A DNA stretch of 64,000 bases, from positions 682,001 to 746,000 of the forward strand of contig JAUIDI010000001.1 of NCBI GenBank assembly GCA_030428705.1, in the 5' to 3' direction. The number at the start of each line of letters is the position of its first letter. Positions within the stretch are counted from its first letter, which is position 1. This document shows positions 51,385 through 58,978 of this stretch, one piece after another. The stretch is from Bacteroidia bacterium (GTDB taxonomy: Bacteria > Bacteroidota > Bacteroidia > Flavobacteriales > Flavobacteriaceae). The notes under the pieces are model-generated. The model did not search any database. It was not told the DNA's origin and was given only the letters and a program-made list of their open reading frames with translations. Made by a program: the position numbers and the translations under genes.

Positions 51385-52068
51385 TTATTGACTTTTTAGG
51401 GTGTTGTTAAAATATTGTACCGCCTTTTCGATGGCATTCCACCCGATGCTGTTTGCATGTTGGTTGACTGCTGGCTGCGATATGCCCAATTTTTTGGCGA
51501 TCGTCTCCTCATTGTTGCCCAACAATTTATAATACAGTACTTGTGACTGTTTGGCAGTTGCCTTGTTCATCAGAAAATCGAGTAAGAGCAACAGCGGTTC
51601 GAATCGACTGTTCAGATCCTCGTCTTTTGAAACAAAGAACAAGGTATTCTTAATACTTATCCGATCCATGGTATGGGTATCTTCCTCGTTGATTTTTCGT
51701 CCGGACATGTATATGGCCTCCCCGTCTATTATGCCTTTTTCAGTGTCAAAGCGTTGTAGGCTTCCGAATCCAATGGCCAAGCGAATGCCATAGTTTTCGA
51801 AATAGGAGGTACGATGGTCGTTTCCGGCATTCTTTGCTATGGGAATCGATTTTATGCTGCTCTTGATCAAGAGGGCTACCTTTAGGGCATCTTCGGGTTT
51901 TGGGACTACACATTCCAGATAATCGCCTTTGACCAGACGGGCGTAACAACCAAAAGTGGCCGTAAGTTCTTTAAAAAGCTCTTTGATATGGCCTTCTACC
52001 AATTCTTTGTTTTTACTTGATAGACTTGTAAACGCTACAATATCTCCGGAAATCACCCCTTTTTTCAT
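51385..52068 (-). CDS. SatD-like protein with C-terminal helix-turn-helix
   Basis: 227 residues from ATG 52066-52068; the start at 52089 is rejected because it sits inside the promoter. N-terminus MKKGVISGDIVAFTSLS is the SatD signature, with a further block AIGFGSLQRFDTEKGIIDGEAIYMSGRKINEEDTH that looks like a partial adenylate-cyclase-like fold. The C-terminal 45 residues (QVLYYKLLGNNEETIAKKLG, ISQPAVNQHANSIG) form a sigma-70-region-4-like HTH. It likely represses its own operon at the three palindromes upstream. It is translationally coupled to the DUF3307 gene. Confidence 0.8.
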   Translation of the reverse strand: MKKGVISGDIVAFTSLSSKNKELVEGHIKELFKELTATFGCYARLVKGDYLECVVPKPEDALKVALLIKSSIKSIPIAKNAGNDHRTSYFENYGIRLAIGFGSLQRFDTEKGIIDGEAIYMSGRKINEEDTHTMDRISIKNTLFFVSKDEDLNSRFEPLLLLLDFLMNKATAKQSQVLYYKLLGNNEETIAKKLGISQPAVNQHANSIGWNAIEKAVQYFNNTLKSQ

Positions 52069-52090
52069 AATTTTCGTACAAATGAACAAT

Positions 52091-52098
52091 CAAAGATA
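52091..52098 (-). promoter_or_regulatory. -7 box of the SatD/DUF3307 operon
   Basis: TATCTTTG on the minus strand fits TAnnTTTG, with a leader of about 17 bases to the ATG at 52068. The first operator palindrome (52105-52124) lies directly upstream of it. Confidence 0.55.
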
Positions 52099-52104
52099 TA
52101 AAAA

Positions 52105-52183
52105 TATAAGCTATAAAGCTTATAAAATGTAATTATAAGTTTAAAAGCTTATAATAATCAATTATAAGTCGAAAAGCTTATGA
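52105..52183. promoter_or_regulatory. Three operator palindromes spaced 29 bp
   Basis: TTATAAG-N8-CTTATAA-type inverted repeats occur three times: TATAAG...CTTATA (52105-52124), ATTATAAG...CTTATAAT (52132-52155) and TTATAAG...CTTATGA (52162-52183). Their centres are 29 bases apart (about 52114.5, 52143.5 and 52172.5). The regular spacing and common 8-base core distance indicate a cooperative binding array, most likely for the SatD-like HTH protein. Confidence 0.7.
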
Positions 52184-52248
52184 TAACCCCACAGGAAATA
52201 TTTTGCTGTCTAAAAAACTAATCACGGCACGGCATTGTCGATAATCCT

Positions 52249-52256
52249 TATTTTTG
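52249..52256 (+). promoter_or_regulatory. -7 box of ung
   Basis: TATTTTTG fits TAnnTTTG exactly; transcription would start just before ATG 52284, excluding the in-frame ATG at 52254. Confidence 0.5.
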
Positions 52257-52283
52257 ATTTTAGTTCCAAAGGAAAAGTTTGAC

Positions 52284-52949
52284 ATGCAGGTAAAAATCGA
52301 GGAAAGTTGGAAACAACATTTAAAGGAAGAATTTGAAAAGTCATATTTTCTACCCTTGACACATTTTGTTAAAGGGGAATACACGAAATATACCTGTTAT
52401 CCGAAAGGGAAGGATATCTTCGCCGCTTTTGACCACTCTCCATTTGACAAAACCCAGGTAGTCATCATCGGTCAGGACCCGTACCATGGCCCTGGTCAGG
52501 CCAACGGACTTTGTTTTTCGGTAAAGGACGGTATTCCACATCCGCCTTCATTGATCAATATTTTCAAGGAAATAGAAGCCGATTTGGGCATGCCTTATCC
52601 GAAAAGTGGAAATTTGGAGCGTTGGGCCGACCAAGGCGTACTTCTCCTCAATGCCACGCTGACCGTACGGGCGCATCAGGCGGGAAGCCATCAGAACAAA
52701 GGATGGGAGGTATTTACCGACGCGGTCATCAAAAAACTGTCGCAAGAAAAAGAAGGGCTTATATTTTTGCTATGGGGCGGATTTGCAAAAAAGAAGGCCG
52801 TATTGATCGATGCGAACAAACATCACATCTTAAAATCGGGGCATCCATCACCATTGAGTGCGAATAGGGGCCTTTGGTTCGGCAACCGCCATTTCAGTGC
52901 GGTGAATAAAATACTGACCGATAAGGGACAGCCCCCAATTCAATGGTAA
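52284..52949 (+). CDS. ung: Uracil-DNA glycosylase
   Basis: 221 residues from ATG 52284. Family 1 UNG motifs: water-activating GQDPYHGPGQANGLCF (about 62-77), PPSLINIFKEIEADLG, VLLLNATLTV, and the DNA-minor-groove loop HPSPLSANRGLWFGNRHF (about 189-206). It removes uracil from DNA as the first step of base excision repair. The 52254 start is rejected because a -7 box falls between the two. It is divergent from the SatD operon and its stop overlaps the convergent hypothetical gene by 10 bases. Confidence 0.96.
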   Translation: MQVKIEESWKQHLKEEFEKSYFLPLTHFVKGEYTKYTCYPKGKDIFAAFDHSPFDKTQVVIIGQDPYHGPGQANGLCFSVKDGIPHPPSLINIFKEIEADLGMPYPKSGNLERWADQGVLLLNATLTVRAHQAGSHQNKGWEVFTDAVIKKLSQEKEGLIFLLWGGFAKKKAVLIDANKHHILKSGHPSPLSANRGLWFGNRHFSAVNKILTDKGQPPIQW

Positions 52950-53371
52950 CGCGGATCTGCGGCGATTAAATCCTCACGTTGATTAATCGGTTTTGGAATG
53001 GGTTGAATTCCCCGCTTTATCCGCATGTATTCCTGCCAACGATACGATTCCAGAACATCGGCCATCGCGGAGGTTTCCCGGCTTGAAAGTTGCCTGAGCA
53101 ATTCATATTTTGCTTTTGGCGATAGAGAATCATCTTCTTCTATGGCTTTTCTTTTTACCAAGAATTTGGCTACCGTACCCTGAAATTCCAATGCCTGTTC
53201 TGGTCCCATGACCAAACGAGGCTGGTAAGCGGCCGTAATATCAATGGCCTTGGCCCGAATACTGCGGTCAATTTTTAAGGCATAGAAAGTTTGTGAGATT
53301 GCAAATTCGCTAACAAAAACAGCAATAAAAAGTGCTAATACCGTTTTTGTTAAAAAGGGTTTGGTCTTCAT
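52940..53371 (-). CDS. Small secreted protein of unknown function
   Basis: 143 residues with a signal peptide (TKTVLALFIAVFVSEFAISQ). The mature protein is helical and polar, with DSLSPKAKYELLRQLSSRETSAM near 80-102, and it ends QPIPKPINQREDLIAADPRYH. No known domain is recognised. The alternation of Leu, Lys, Arg and Glu suggests a helical bundle that could bind something in the periplasm. It is expressed alone and convergent with ung. Confidence 0.6.
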   Translation of the reverse strand: MKTKPFLTKTVLALFIAVFVSEFAISQTFYALKIDRSIRAKAIDITAAYQPRLVMGPEQALEFQGTVAKFLVKRKAIEEDDSLSPKAKYELLRQLSSRETSAMADVLESYRWQEYMRIKRGIQPIPKPINQREDLIAADPRYH

Positions 53372-53433
53372 AACAAACTGATATTAAAGATTACTATCTA
53401 AAAGTAATAAAAGCACTATTTTTTGTCAAGTCC

Positions 53434-54291
53434 CTAATTATTAAGATTTTCCAAAAATTTTGTAGACACCTCTTTTTGGTCGATCAGCTTAAGATTCAAT
53501 AGTGTATTCTGCACTTTATCGAGCATTTGCGGATCCATATGTGATTGACTCCATCTTGTTAGGGCAAGCCATTCTTCGATATCCTCTAATTTCTGGCCAT
53601 AACGGTTGGCCAGCGTACGGTCAATACTGGGTATCTGCTTGAATTCAATGGTATATGCATTGATGATTTGCAAAATATGTTTCAAAGTACCTTTATTTTT
53701 GGCCAAGAATTTCTCCGTGGCCGCGATTACAAAACAGGGCCATGGGGTAGGGCAGTCGTCCAATCTTCTGAAAACACCCCGGTCCACCAAGGGTTTTGTT
53801 GTGAAATGTTCCCACATGAAATAGTCGGCACTTCCATTGGTCAGTGCCTCAACGGCTCCTTGAAGGTTGTCAATTACTTCGAATTTTAACTCTTCTGTTT
53901 TCCATACTTTGTTCTGTGCATTTATAAAGGCCATGAGATGGCTTCCACTGCCAAATCGGCTTATGGCCGCTCTAGTGCCTTTAAGCTCTGAAATGGACTT
54001 AAATCTACTTTGAGCGCCTACGTGTATTCCCCAAAGTAAGGGAGAGGCGATATATTCTTGTACGATTCTGGCCGGATTTCCTTCGGAGATACTTTTAACC
54101 AGTCCCTCGGTTAATATTATGGCGAGATCGGTCTCATTTTCCAGGAGCATTTGACACATGCGGCCCGTACCTTCGGGAATATCGGTCCATTGTAAATCGA
54201 TACCGCGTTCTTCGAACGCTCCTTCTTCAATTGCCATATGCCATGGCATATTGAAATGTTCGGGTACGCCTATTAATCGTACTTTCTTCAT
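53434..54291 (-). CDS. Cytosolic SBP-fold protein (NMT1/THI5-like)
   Basis: 285 residues with the periplasmic-binding-protein type II fold (VRLIGVPEHFNMPWHMAIEEGAF, LKGTRAAISRFGSGSHLMAF, SADYFMWEHFTTKPLVDRGVF), but with no signal peptide, so it stays in the cytoplasm. Such leaderless SBP-fold proteins include enzymes such as MqnA/MqnD and THI5-type pyrimidine synthases. The gene's stop-start spacing to the upstream nucleoside phosphorylase is a four-base overlap, which supports a shared metabolic role. The exact reaction is not known. Confidence 0.75.
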   Translation of the reverse strand: MKKVRLIGVPEHFNMPWHMAIEEGAFEERGIDLQWTDIPEGTGRMCQMLLENETDLAIILTEGLVKSISEGNPARIVQEYIASPLLWGIHVGAQSRFKSISELKGTRAAISRFGSGSHLMAFINAQNKVWKTEELKFEVIDNLQGAVEALTNGSADYFMWEHFTTKPLVDRGVFRRLDDCPTPWPCFVIAATEKFLAKNKGTLKHILQIINAYTIEFKQIPSIDRTLANRYGQKLEDIEEWLALTRWSQSHMDPQMLDKVQNTLLNLKLIDQKEVSTKFLENLNN

Positions 54292-55157
54292 TGGGTCAAT
54301 TTTTCCAGTGTACTTTTTATCAATGTATCCATGGATTTTTCAGGGTTTTTGGAGAACGTACCGGTAACGCGATTGGCCAAAATACAATTTAACGAAATTG
54401 CCTGGTGCCCCAGTAATTTTGAAAGCCCATAAATGCCTGCGGTTTCCATTTCGAGGTTGGTTATTTTCATGTCTTCGTACCTAAAGGATGTCAATTTCGA
54501 ATTTAAACCATTGTCTTCGGGTGTCAATCTCAATTTTCGCCCTTGAGGGCCATAAAATCCTGAATTTGTGACCGTTAACCCAAATCGTATATGATTCGAA
54601 GCAAAAATACTCACCAATTCAGGGTCACATTTTACCGTATATGGGTCGGCTTTGGCCCTGTTCCAGGCCGAGTGTTGTACAAAAGCCTCAGTAATTTTTT
54701 TTTCAAGAATAGGGTTGCTATTATAGAAGTGAAGCAGGCCGTCAAACCCGATGGCATATTCACTCAATAAAAAAGAATCGACCGGTATTTCTGGCTGAAT
54801 CGCACCTGAGGTTCCAATTCGTATTATCTGTAATCGTATACGATTTTCGTTTACAGTTTTTTGGTCAAAATCGATATTTACCAAGGCATCGAGCTCGTTC
54901 AAAACAATATCAATGTTGTCCGTGCCTATTCCAGTGGAGATAACCGTGAGGCGTCTCCCGTTCAAGAGGCCTGTATGGGTTATGAACTCTCTTTTGCCCT
55001 TTTTGATTTCGATGGAATCAAAATACTTCGAAACATCTTTCACGCGATCGGGGTCGCCTACGGTAATGATGATACGGGCAATGTCTTCGGGAACTAAATT
55101 GAGGTGATAAATGCTACGGTCGGCATTAAGGATAAGCTCGGAAGGCCCTAGCCGCAT
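54288..55157 (-). CDS. Nucleoside phosphorylase (PNP/UDP family)
   Basis: 289 residues of the PNP/UDP phosphorylase superfamily: IIITVGDPDRVKDVSKYFDS (phosphate loop), VISTGIGTDNIDIVLNEL, IRIGTSGAIQPEIPVDSFLL and the ribose-binding YEDMKITNLEMETAGIYGLSKL. It cleaves a nucleoside with phosphate to a base and ribose 1-phosphate. The base cannot be named. It lies one base after the DUF1835 gene and overlaps the SBP-like gene by four bases, so the three form an operon. Confidence 0.88.
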   Translation of the reverse strand: MRLGPSELILNADRSIYHLNLVPEDIARIIITVGDPDRVKDVSKYFDSIEIKKGKREFITHTGLLNGRRLTVISTGIGTDNIDIVLNELDALVNIDFDQKTVNENRIRLQIIRIGTSGAIQPEIPVDSFLLSEYAIGFDGLLHFYNSNPILEKKITEAFVQHSAWNRAKADPYTVKCDPELVSIFASNHIRFGLTVTNSGFYGPQGRKLRLTPEDNGLNSKLTSFRYEDMKITNLEMETAGIYGLSKLLGHQAISLNCILANRVTGTFSKNPEKSMDTLIKSTLEKLTQ

Positions 55158-55158
55158 G

Positions 55159-56097
55159 CTATAATTTTAATATTCTGCCAGAATCGGTATTGTAGAGGTA
55201 GTTGTACTTCAAGGCCCCTCCGAGGTAATCGTCGTTATCCCTGATGCACGAATAGTAACTTGTCTTCCCGTCCAATATCTCTTTTCCCTTTTTGGTAAGC
55301 CTGACCGGGTTGAATGAAGAATATAAAGGTTTTAATGTGGTCAGGATTCTATCGAATTGGGTATCCCCAAAACCATAATTACCTTGATTCTTCAATAACG
55401 TGCCCAACAGTTGGCGACGTGATTTCGGTTTGGTGACAACGGAGAGATCCAGTACCTTGTTTTCCAGTACATTCAATCCGTTTTTGATACTCGGAAAGCG
55501 TTGAAGATGAGATTTTAGGGCGTCGGAAAGGTATTCAAACTGAAATTCACCGAAATCGCGCAGATTCTCTAGACGAATAGGGTTGTCACTGCAGTACAGT
55601 TGCCAAACGTAGTCTGCATATTCAATATCATCTTGTGAAAGTACCGTTCGGTTTTCGTAAAGATTCAAAAGCCTTTCATCATCTAGTTCATTTAAACCGT
55701 ACAGCTTGTCCGTTTCATCTTCCTTTCCACTGCAGACCAACGATATTTCCGCATACTTTCGGTTCGCCTTTAACCAACTTAGTACTGCCAACATATTGAC
55801 TTGGCAAAAAAGGTCGTATTCGAACCACAAAACGATATGATCCTGTTGCTTATGGTTACAGAGCGAACGATACTCTTTGAGTGTTTTTTCAATAAAAATC
55901 GATTTGGTGACCTTGTAGTTTTTATGCAGAAATTCGAAGCGCGTCTTCCAAAAGGATTCGCTGCCTACATTGGTCTCCGTCTTGCCTTCGCATAGCATCT
56001 CGCGCCATGTGATGATATCCCCCTTTAACTTTAGACTTTTAAGTCTTTCTGTAAAACTATCTCCATTGGTAATGTGCAAAAGGGAACTCATTGACAA
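55159..56097 (-). CDS. DUF1835 protein
   Basis: 312 residues. The N-terminus LLHITNGDSFTERLKSLKLKG and the following MLCEGKT and QQDHIVLWFEYDLFCQVNML (about 90-110) are diagnostic of DUF1835. The C-terminal part (about 200-312) is helical and ends in a short Tyr- and Gly-rich beta segment (DDYLGGALKYNYLYNTDSG). The function is unknown; in many genomes DUF1835 proteins are single genes. Here it heads an operon with a nucleoside phosphorylase and an SBP-fold protein, pointing to nucleoside or nucleotide-derived metabolism. Confidence 0.82.
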   Translation of the reverse strand: MSMSSLLHITNGDSFTERLKSLKLKGDIITWREMLCEGKTETNVGSESFWKTRFEFLHKNYKVTKSIFIEKTLKEYRSLCNHKQQDHIVLWFEYDLFCQVNMLAVLSWLKANRKYAEISLVCSGKEDETDKLYGLNELDDERLLNLYENRTVLSQDDIEYADYVWQLYCSDNPIRLENLRDFGEFQFEYLSDALKSHLQRFPSIKNGLNVLENKVLDLSVVTKPKSRRQLLGTLLKNQGNYGFGDTQFDRILTTLKPLYSSFNPVRLTKKGKEILDGKTSYYSCIRDNDDYLGGALKYNYLYNTDSGRILKL

Positions 56098-56207
56098 AGT
56101 TGTTTACATTTTAGCTACTAAAAGTAACATTTAATCGAAAAAAACAAAAAAAATTAACACAAATGTGCGCAACCATTCTGTATGGGTCACATCGTGGCTG
56201 ACAGGTA

Positions 56208-56534
56208 CTATCCTCCAACGCGTTTAACGTTAAAACCTTTTTCTTTTAAAACTGACATAATCCGATCGCGATAATCACCCTGTATTATAATCTTGTCATC
56301 CTTAAAAGTACCCCCGACACTTAGAGTAGTCTTCAGTTCTTTGGCCAACTTCTTGAAATCTGAATCGGATCCGTTATAACCTTCTAAAATGGTTATCGGT
56401 TTGCCTTTTCGTTTTTCGTATTTACATATAATAGGTTCTTCCTGCCACCAAATATCGCTTTCGGGCTTCGTTGTTTCCGGTTCTTCAGAAATATGGTCGG
56501 GAAATAATTTTTTTAGTTGGTCTTGTAAATCCAT
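56208..56534 (-). CDS. SUI1/YciH family (eIF1-like) protein
   Basis: 108 residues. The C-terminal 70 residues (PITILEGYNGSDSDFKKLAK, TTLSVGGTFKDDKIIIQG, DYRDRIMSVLKEKGFNVKRVGG) form the SUI1/eIF1 fold. In eukaryotes eIF1 checks start codons; bacterial YciH-type proteins influence start selection and stress translation. The N-terminus is a short acidic region. It lies three bases after the barrel-protein gene. Confidence 0.9.
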   Translation of the reverse strand: MDLQDQLKKLFPDHISEEPETTKPESDIWWQEEPIICKYEKRKGKPITILEGYNGSDSDFKKLAKELKTTLSVGGTFKDDKIIIQGDYRDRIMSVLKEKGFNVKRVGG

Positions 56535-56537
56535 TTT

Positions 56538-57797
56538 TTAAAAAAGGGAATAGCCAAATATAATCGAAAAACCATTGTAGTCCGAGAAATAGGTCGCAAA
56601 AGCAGCATTGCCGAATATCTCCCGTTTTGAAAGATACCTTGCCTCAATGCTTATTTTATTATCATATTTAAATCCCATTCCAAAACAGAAACTTCCGTTT
56701 GAACCAAATTCGACTACGGTATTGTTGCCACTGGTCGTATAAGTTACCGTAGAACTTAACGGAATGTCGATTACATATCCCACATTTAGGAACAGACTTG
56801 AACTATCGCTCAAATACATATAGTGCCTGAACCCCAACGGTATTTCAATTGACTTATAGTCAACAACTGCCACACTTGAATTGTTACTGAAACCCGTAGG
56901 GGGAATTTCTTTTTCACTTTTGTAGCTGTGATAGGTCGGTTCTGCGATAAAACTCCACTTATTTTTATTGAACGGGAGGTAGCCTTCCAACTCTATTCCT
57001 AATCGAAATCCCAGCTGTTGGTCAAAATCCACATTTCGGGTCGAGGCAGCGGTATTTGTAACCGATAACGAAGTATAATCCAATCCTGGCCGTGCGGTAA
57101 CATTAAACTCGAACTGGGCATTTTTGTCCTCATCTTGACGATAGAGAGGATCTTTGCATCTGTTGTATTTTTCGAAAAGTTCGTTCAAATCACTAAGTTC
57201 ATATTTTACTGAATTGATATAATTCCTTGATAGGCCGTCACACTTCAGGTCATTCCATAATTGTTGTTTGTAAGTACCAACGGTTCCTATTTTATTAACC
57301 GATTTTCGAAATCCCTGTGAGACAAATTGCTCATTTTTTATATAACGTTTATAGATCAGGGGCTCTATTTCAGAATCTGCAACGCTAAAGAAAAACCGTC
57401 TTAAATTATTCTCTTCGAAATAATATAATTTGGCTTCGCCTTCAGAAATCGTTTTTAAAAAGACCTGCTCATCATTGAACTGGATCGTTTTATCAGAGTC
57501 CAAAGAATTGTTGCTATCCGAAGAGCGGTTCATTTTTACGACCTCCCTAATATATCTGGCCTCTCCGTTTACCTTGAATTCTTTGACATTGGCAATCATG
57601 GCTGTCTCGGCAACCCCATCTTCGGTCAATTTGTATTCAAAGCTAGTCGGATTGTTCTTCCAATCCACATTCCGAATAAAACAACTGGTCTTTGCACCGG
57701 CATTGTTGATAAAATAGGCAGGTTCAAAGTCGATTTGGGCCTGGCAGAGGGTCAGGCTCCCTATCAATAAAGTACCCGAAATTAAATTTTTAAGCAT
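56538..57797 (-). CDS. Secreted outer-membrane beta-barrel protein, function unknown
   Basis: 419 residues with a signal peptide (LISGTLLIGSLTLCQAQ). An N-terminal domain (about 20-200) is followed by a C-terminal segment with repeated amphipathic strands (RPGLDYTSLSVTNTAAS, FRLGIELEGYLPF, WSFIAEPTYHSYKSEK, LFLNVGYVIDIPLSS) ending in YNGFSIIFGYSLF, with the final Phe expected of outer-membrane barrels. It is therefore probably an eight-to-ten-strand barrel with a globular N-terminal part. No known family beyond this was recognised. It is co-directional with the SUI1 gene. Confidence 0.7.
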   Translation of the reverse strand: MLKNLISGTLLIGSLTLCQAQIDFEPAYFINNAGAKTSCFIRNVDWKNNPTSFEYKLTEDGVAETAMIANVKEFKVNGEARYIREVVKMNRSSDSNNSLDSDKTIQFNDEQVFLKTISEGEAKLYYFEENNLRRFFFSVADSEIEPLIYKRYIKNEQFVSQGFRKSVNKIGTVGTYKQQLWNDLKCDGLSRNYINSVKYELSDLNELFEKYNRCKDPLYRQDEDKNAQFEFNVTARPGLDYTSLSVTNTAASTRNVDFDQQLGFRLGIELEGYLPFNKNKWSFIAEPTYHSYKSEKEIPPTGFSNNSSVAVVDYKSIEIPLGFRHYMYLSDSSSLFLNVGYVIDIPLSSTVTYTTSGNNTVVEFGSNGSFCFGMGFKYDNKISIEARYLSKREIFGNAAFATYFSDYNGFSIIFGYSLF

Positions 57798-57911
57798 GGG
57801 TGAGTCGGTTAGTTATCGTCCGATTTTTTAAACGTATTGAACTTAGCAAACGATAAAATATTCCAATTGTTGTCGATATTCGAAATGAAGTAGTCTATCG
57901 GTTAATGAGGC

Positions 57912-58862
57912 TTAAGCCTTGATCAGTCCAAGCTCTATGAGTCGCTCGTGCAAGAAATCACCGGCCGTAGTGTCTTCGAATTCTTTGGGATTCTCTGAAT
58001 CGATACAGTTTTCAAGACAGTTCAGTGGCATTTCACTGATCGGGTGCATAAAGAACGGGATGGAATATCTCGAGGTGCCCCAAAGTTCCTTGGGAGGGTT
58101 CACCACCTGATGAATCGTGGATTTCAATTTATTGTTTGAAAGCCTCGAGAGCATGTCGCCCACATTGATCATAAGCTGATCCGGTCTGGCTATTGCATCG
58201 ACCCACTCATCATTGTGGTTTTTCACCTGAAGCCCTTTGCCATGGGCGCCCATCAACAAAGTAATCAAATTGATATCACCATGAGCCGCGGCCCTCACTG
58301 CATTTTTGGGTTCGGAAGTAATGGGAGGGTAGTGGATCGGCCTTAAAATGGAGTTTCCATTTTTAATAAATTCGTCAAAATAATATTCATCAAGATCTAA
58401 ATGTAGGGCCAGTGCACGAAGGACATATTTGGCCGTTTTTTCCAACATTTTATAGGTTTCTTTGCCCACTTCGTTGAACTTAGGCAATTCTTCTACCATA
58501 ACATTGGCCGGATATTGCGCCTCAAGTTCAGGGTCGTTGTCAACATATTGCCCGAAGTGCCAAAACTCTTTCAGATCACCTTCTTTTCTTCCTTTGGCGT
58601 GTTCTTTTCCGAATGAAGTGTATCCCCTTTGACCCCCAATACCCTCGATTTCATATTTGTCCTTGGTTTCTTGGGGCAAATTGAAAAACTTCTTTATTTC
58701 GGAATAAAGATTTTCGACCAGCTCTTCCGAAAGAAAATGTCCACCTAAGGCTACGAATCCGATTTCCTCGAAAGCTTGGCCAATTTCTTTGATAAATTTC
58801 TCTTTTCGCGTTGGGTCGCCTGAAATAAAATCCGCTAGGTCTACACTAGGTATCGCGTTCAT
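57912..58862 (-). CDS. Isopenicillin-N-synthase-family 2OG-Fe(II) oxygenase
   Basis: 316 residues from ATG 58860-58862 (MNAIPSVDLADF); the ATG at 58913 is rejected because it lies upstream of the -7 box. N-terminal DIOX_N region (IGQAFEEIGFVALGGHFLSEEL) and the 2OG-Fe(II) core with iron ligands AHGDINL (His/Asp) and STIHQVV (His), plus the oxoglutarate-binding RYS (SRYSIPFF). Such enzymes couple oxidation of a small molecule to 2-oxoglutarate. The substrate is unknown. The divergent neighbour is the second E1 fusion. Confidence 0.87.
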   Translation of the reverse strand: MNAIPSVDLADFISGDPTRKEKFIKEIGQAFEEIGFVALGGHFLSEELVENLYSEIKKFFNLPQETKDKYEIEGIGGQRGYTSFGKEHAKGRKEGDLKEFWHFGQYVDNDPELEAQYPANVMVEELPKFNEVGKETYKMLEKTAKYVLRALALHLDLDEYYFDEFIKNGNSILRPIHYPPITSEPKNAVRAAAHGDINLITLLMGAHGKGLQVKNHNDEWVDAIARPDQLMINVGDMLSRLSNNKLKSTIHQVVNPPKELWGTSRYSIPFFMHPISEMPLNCLENCIDSENPKEFEDTTAGDFLHERLIELGLIKA

Positions 58863-58885
58863 GATGTCTATTTTTTTGAATTCAT

Positions 58886-58893
58886 CAAAGTTA
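58886..58893 (-). promoter_or_regulatory. -7 box of the 2OG oxygenase gene
   Basis: TAACTTTG on the minus strand fits TAnnTTTG exactly, with a possible -33 TTG at 58911-58913 (17-base gap). It lies between the two candidate ATGs and supports the start at 58862. Confidence 0.55.
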
Positions 58894-58948
58894 CTAAAAT
58901 ATGGTTTTGCCAACAGATCAAATCAAATTTGTATTGCCCCTTTTTCGT

Positions 58949-58956
58949 TACTTTTG
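58949..58956 (+). promoter_or_regulatory. -7 box of the second E1 fusion gene
   Basis: TACTTTTG fits TAnnTTTG, with TTTG at 58928-58931 as a possible -33 (17-base gap). The leader to ATG 58979 is about 17 bases. Confidence 0.5.
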
Positions 58957-58978
58957 AACCTGTTTTCACTACTAATCC

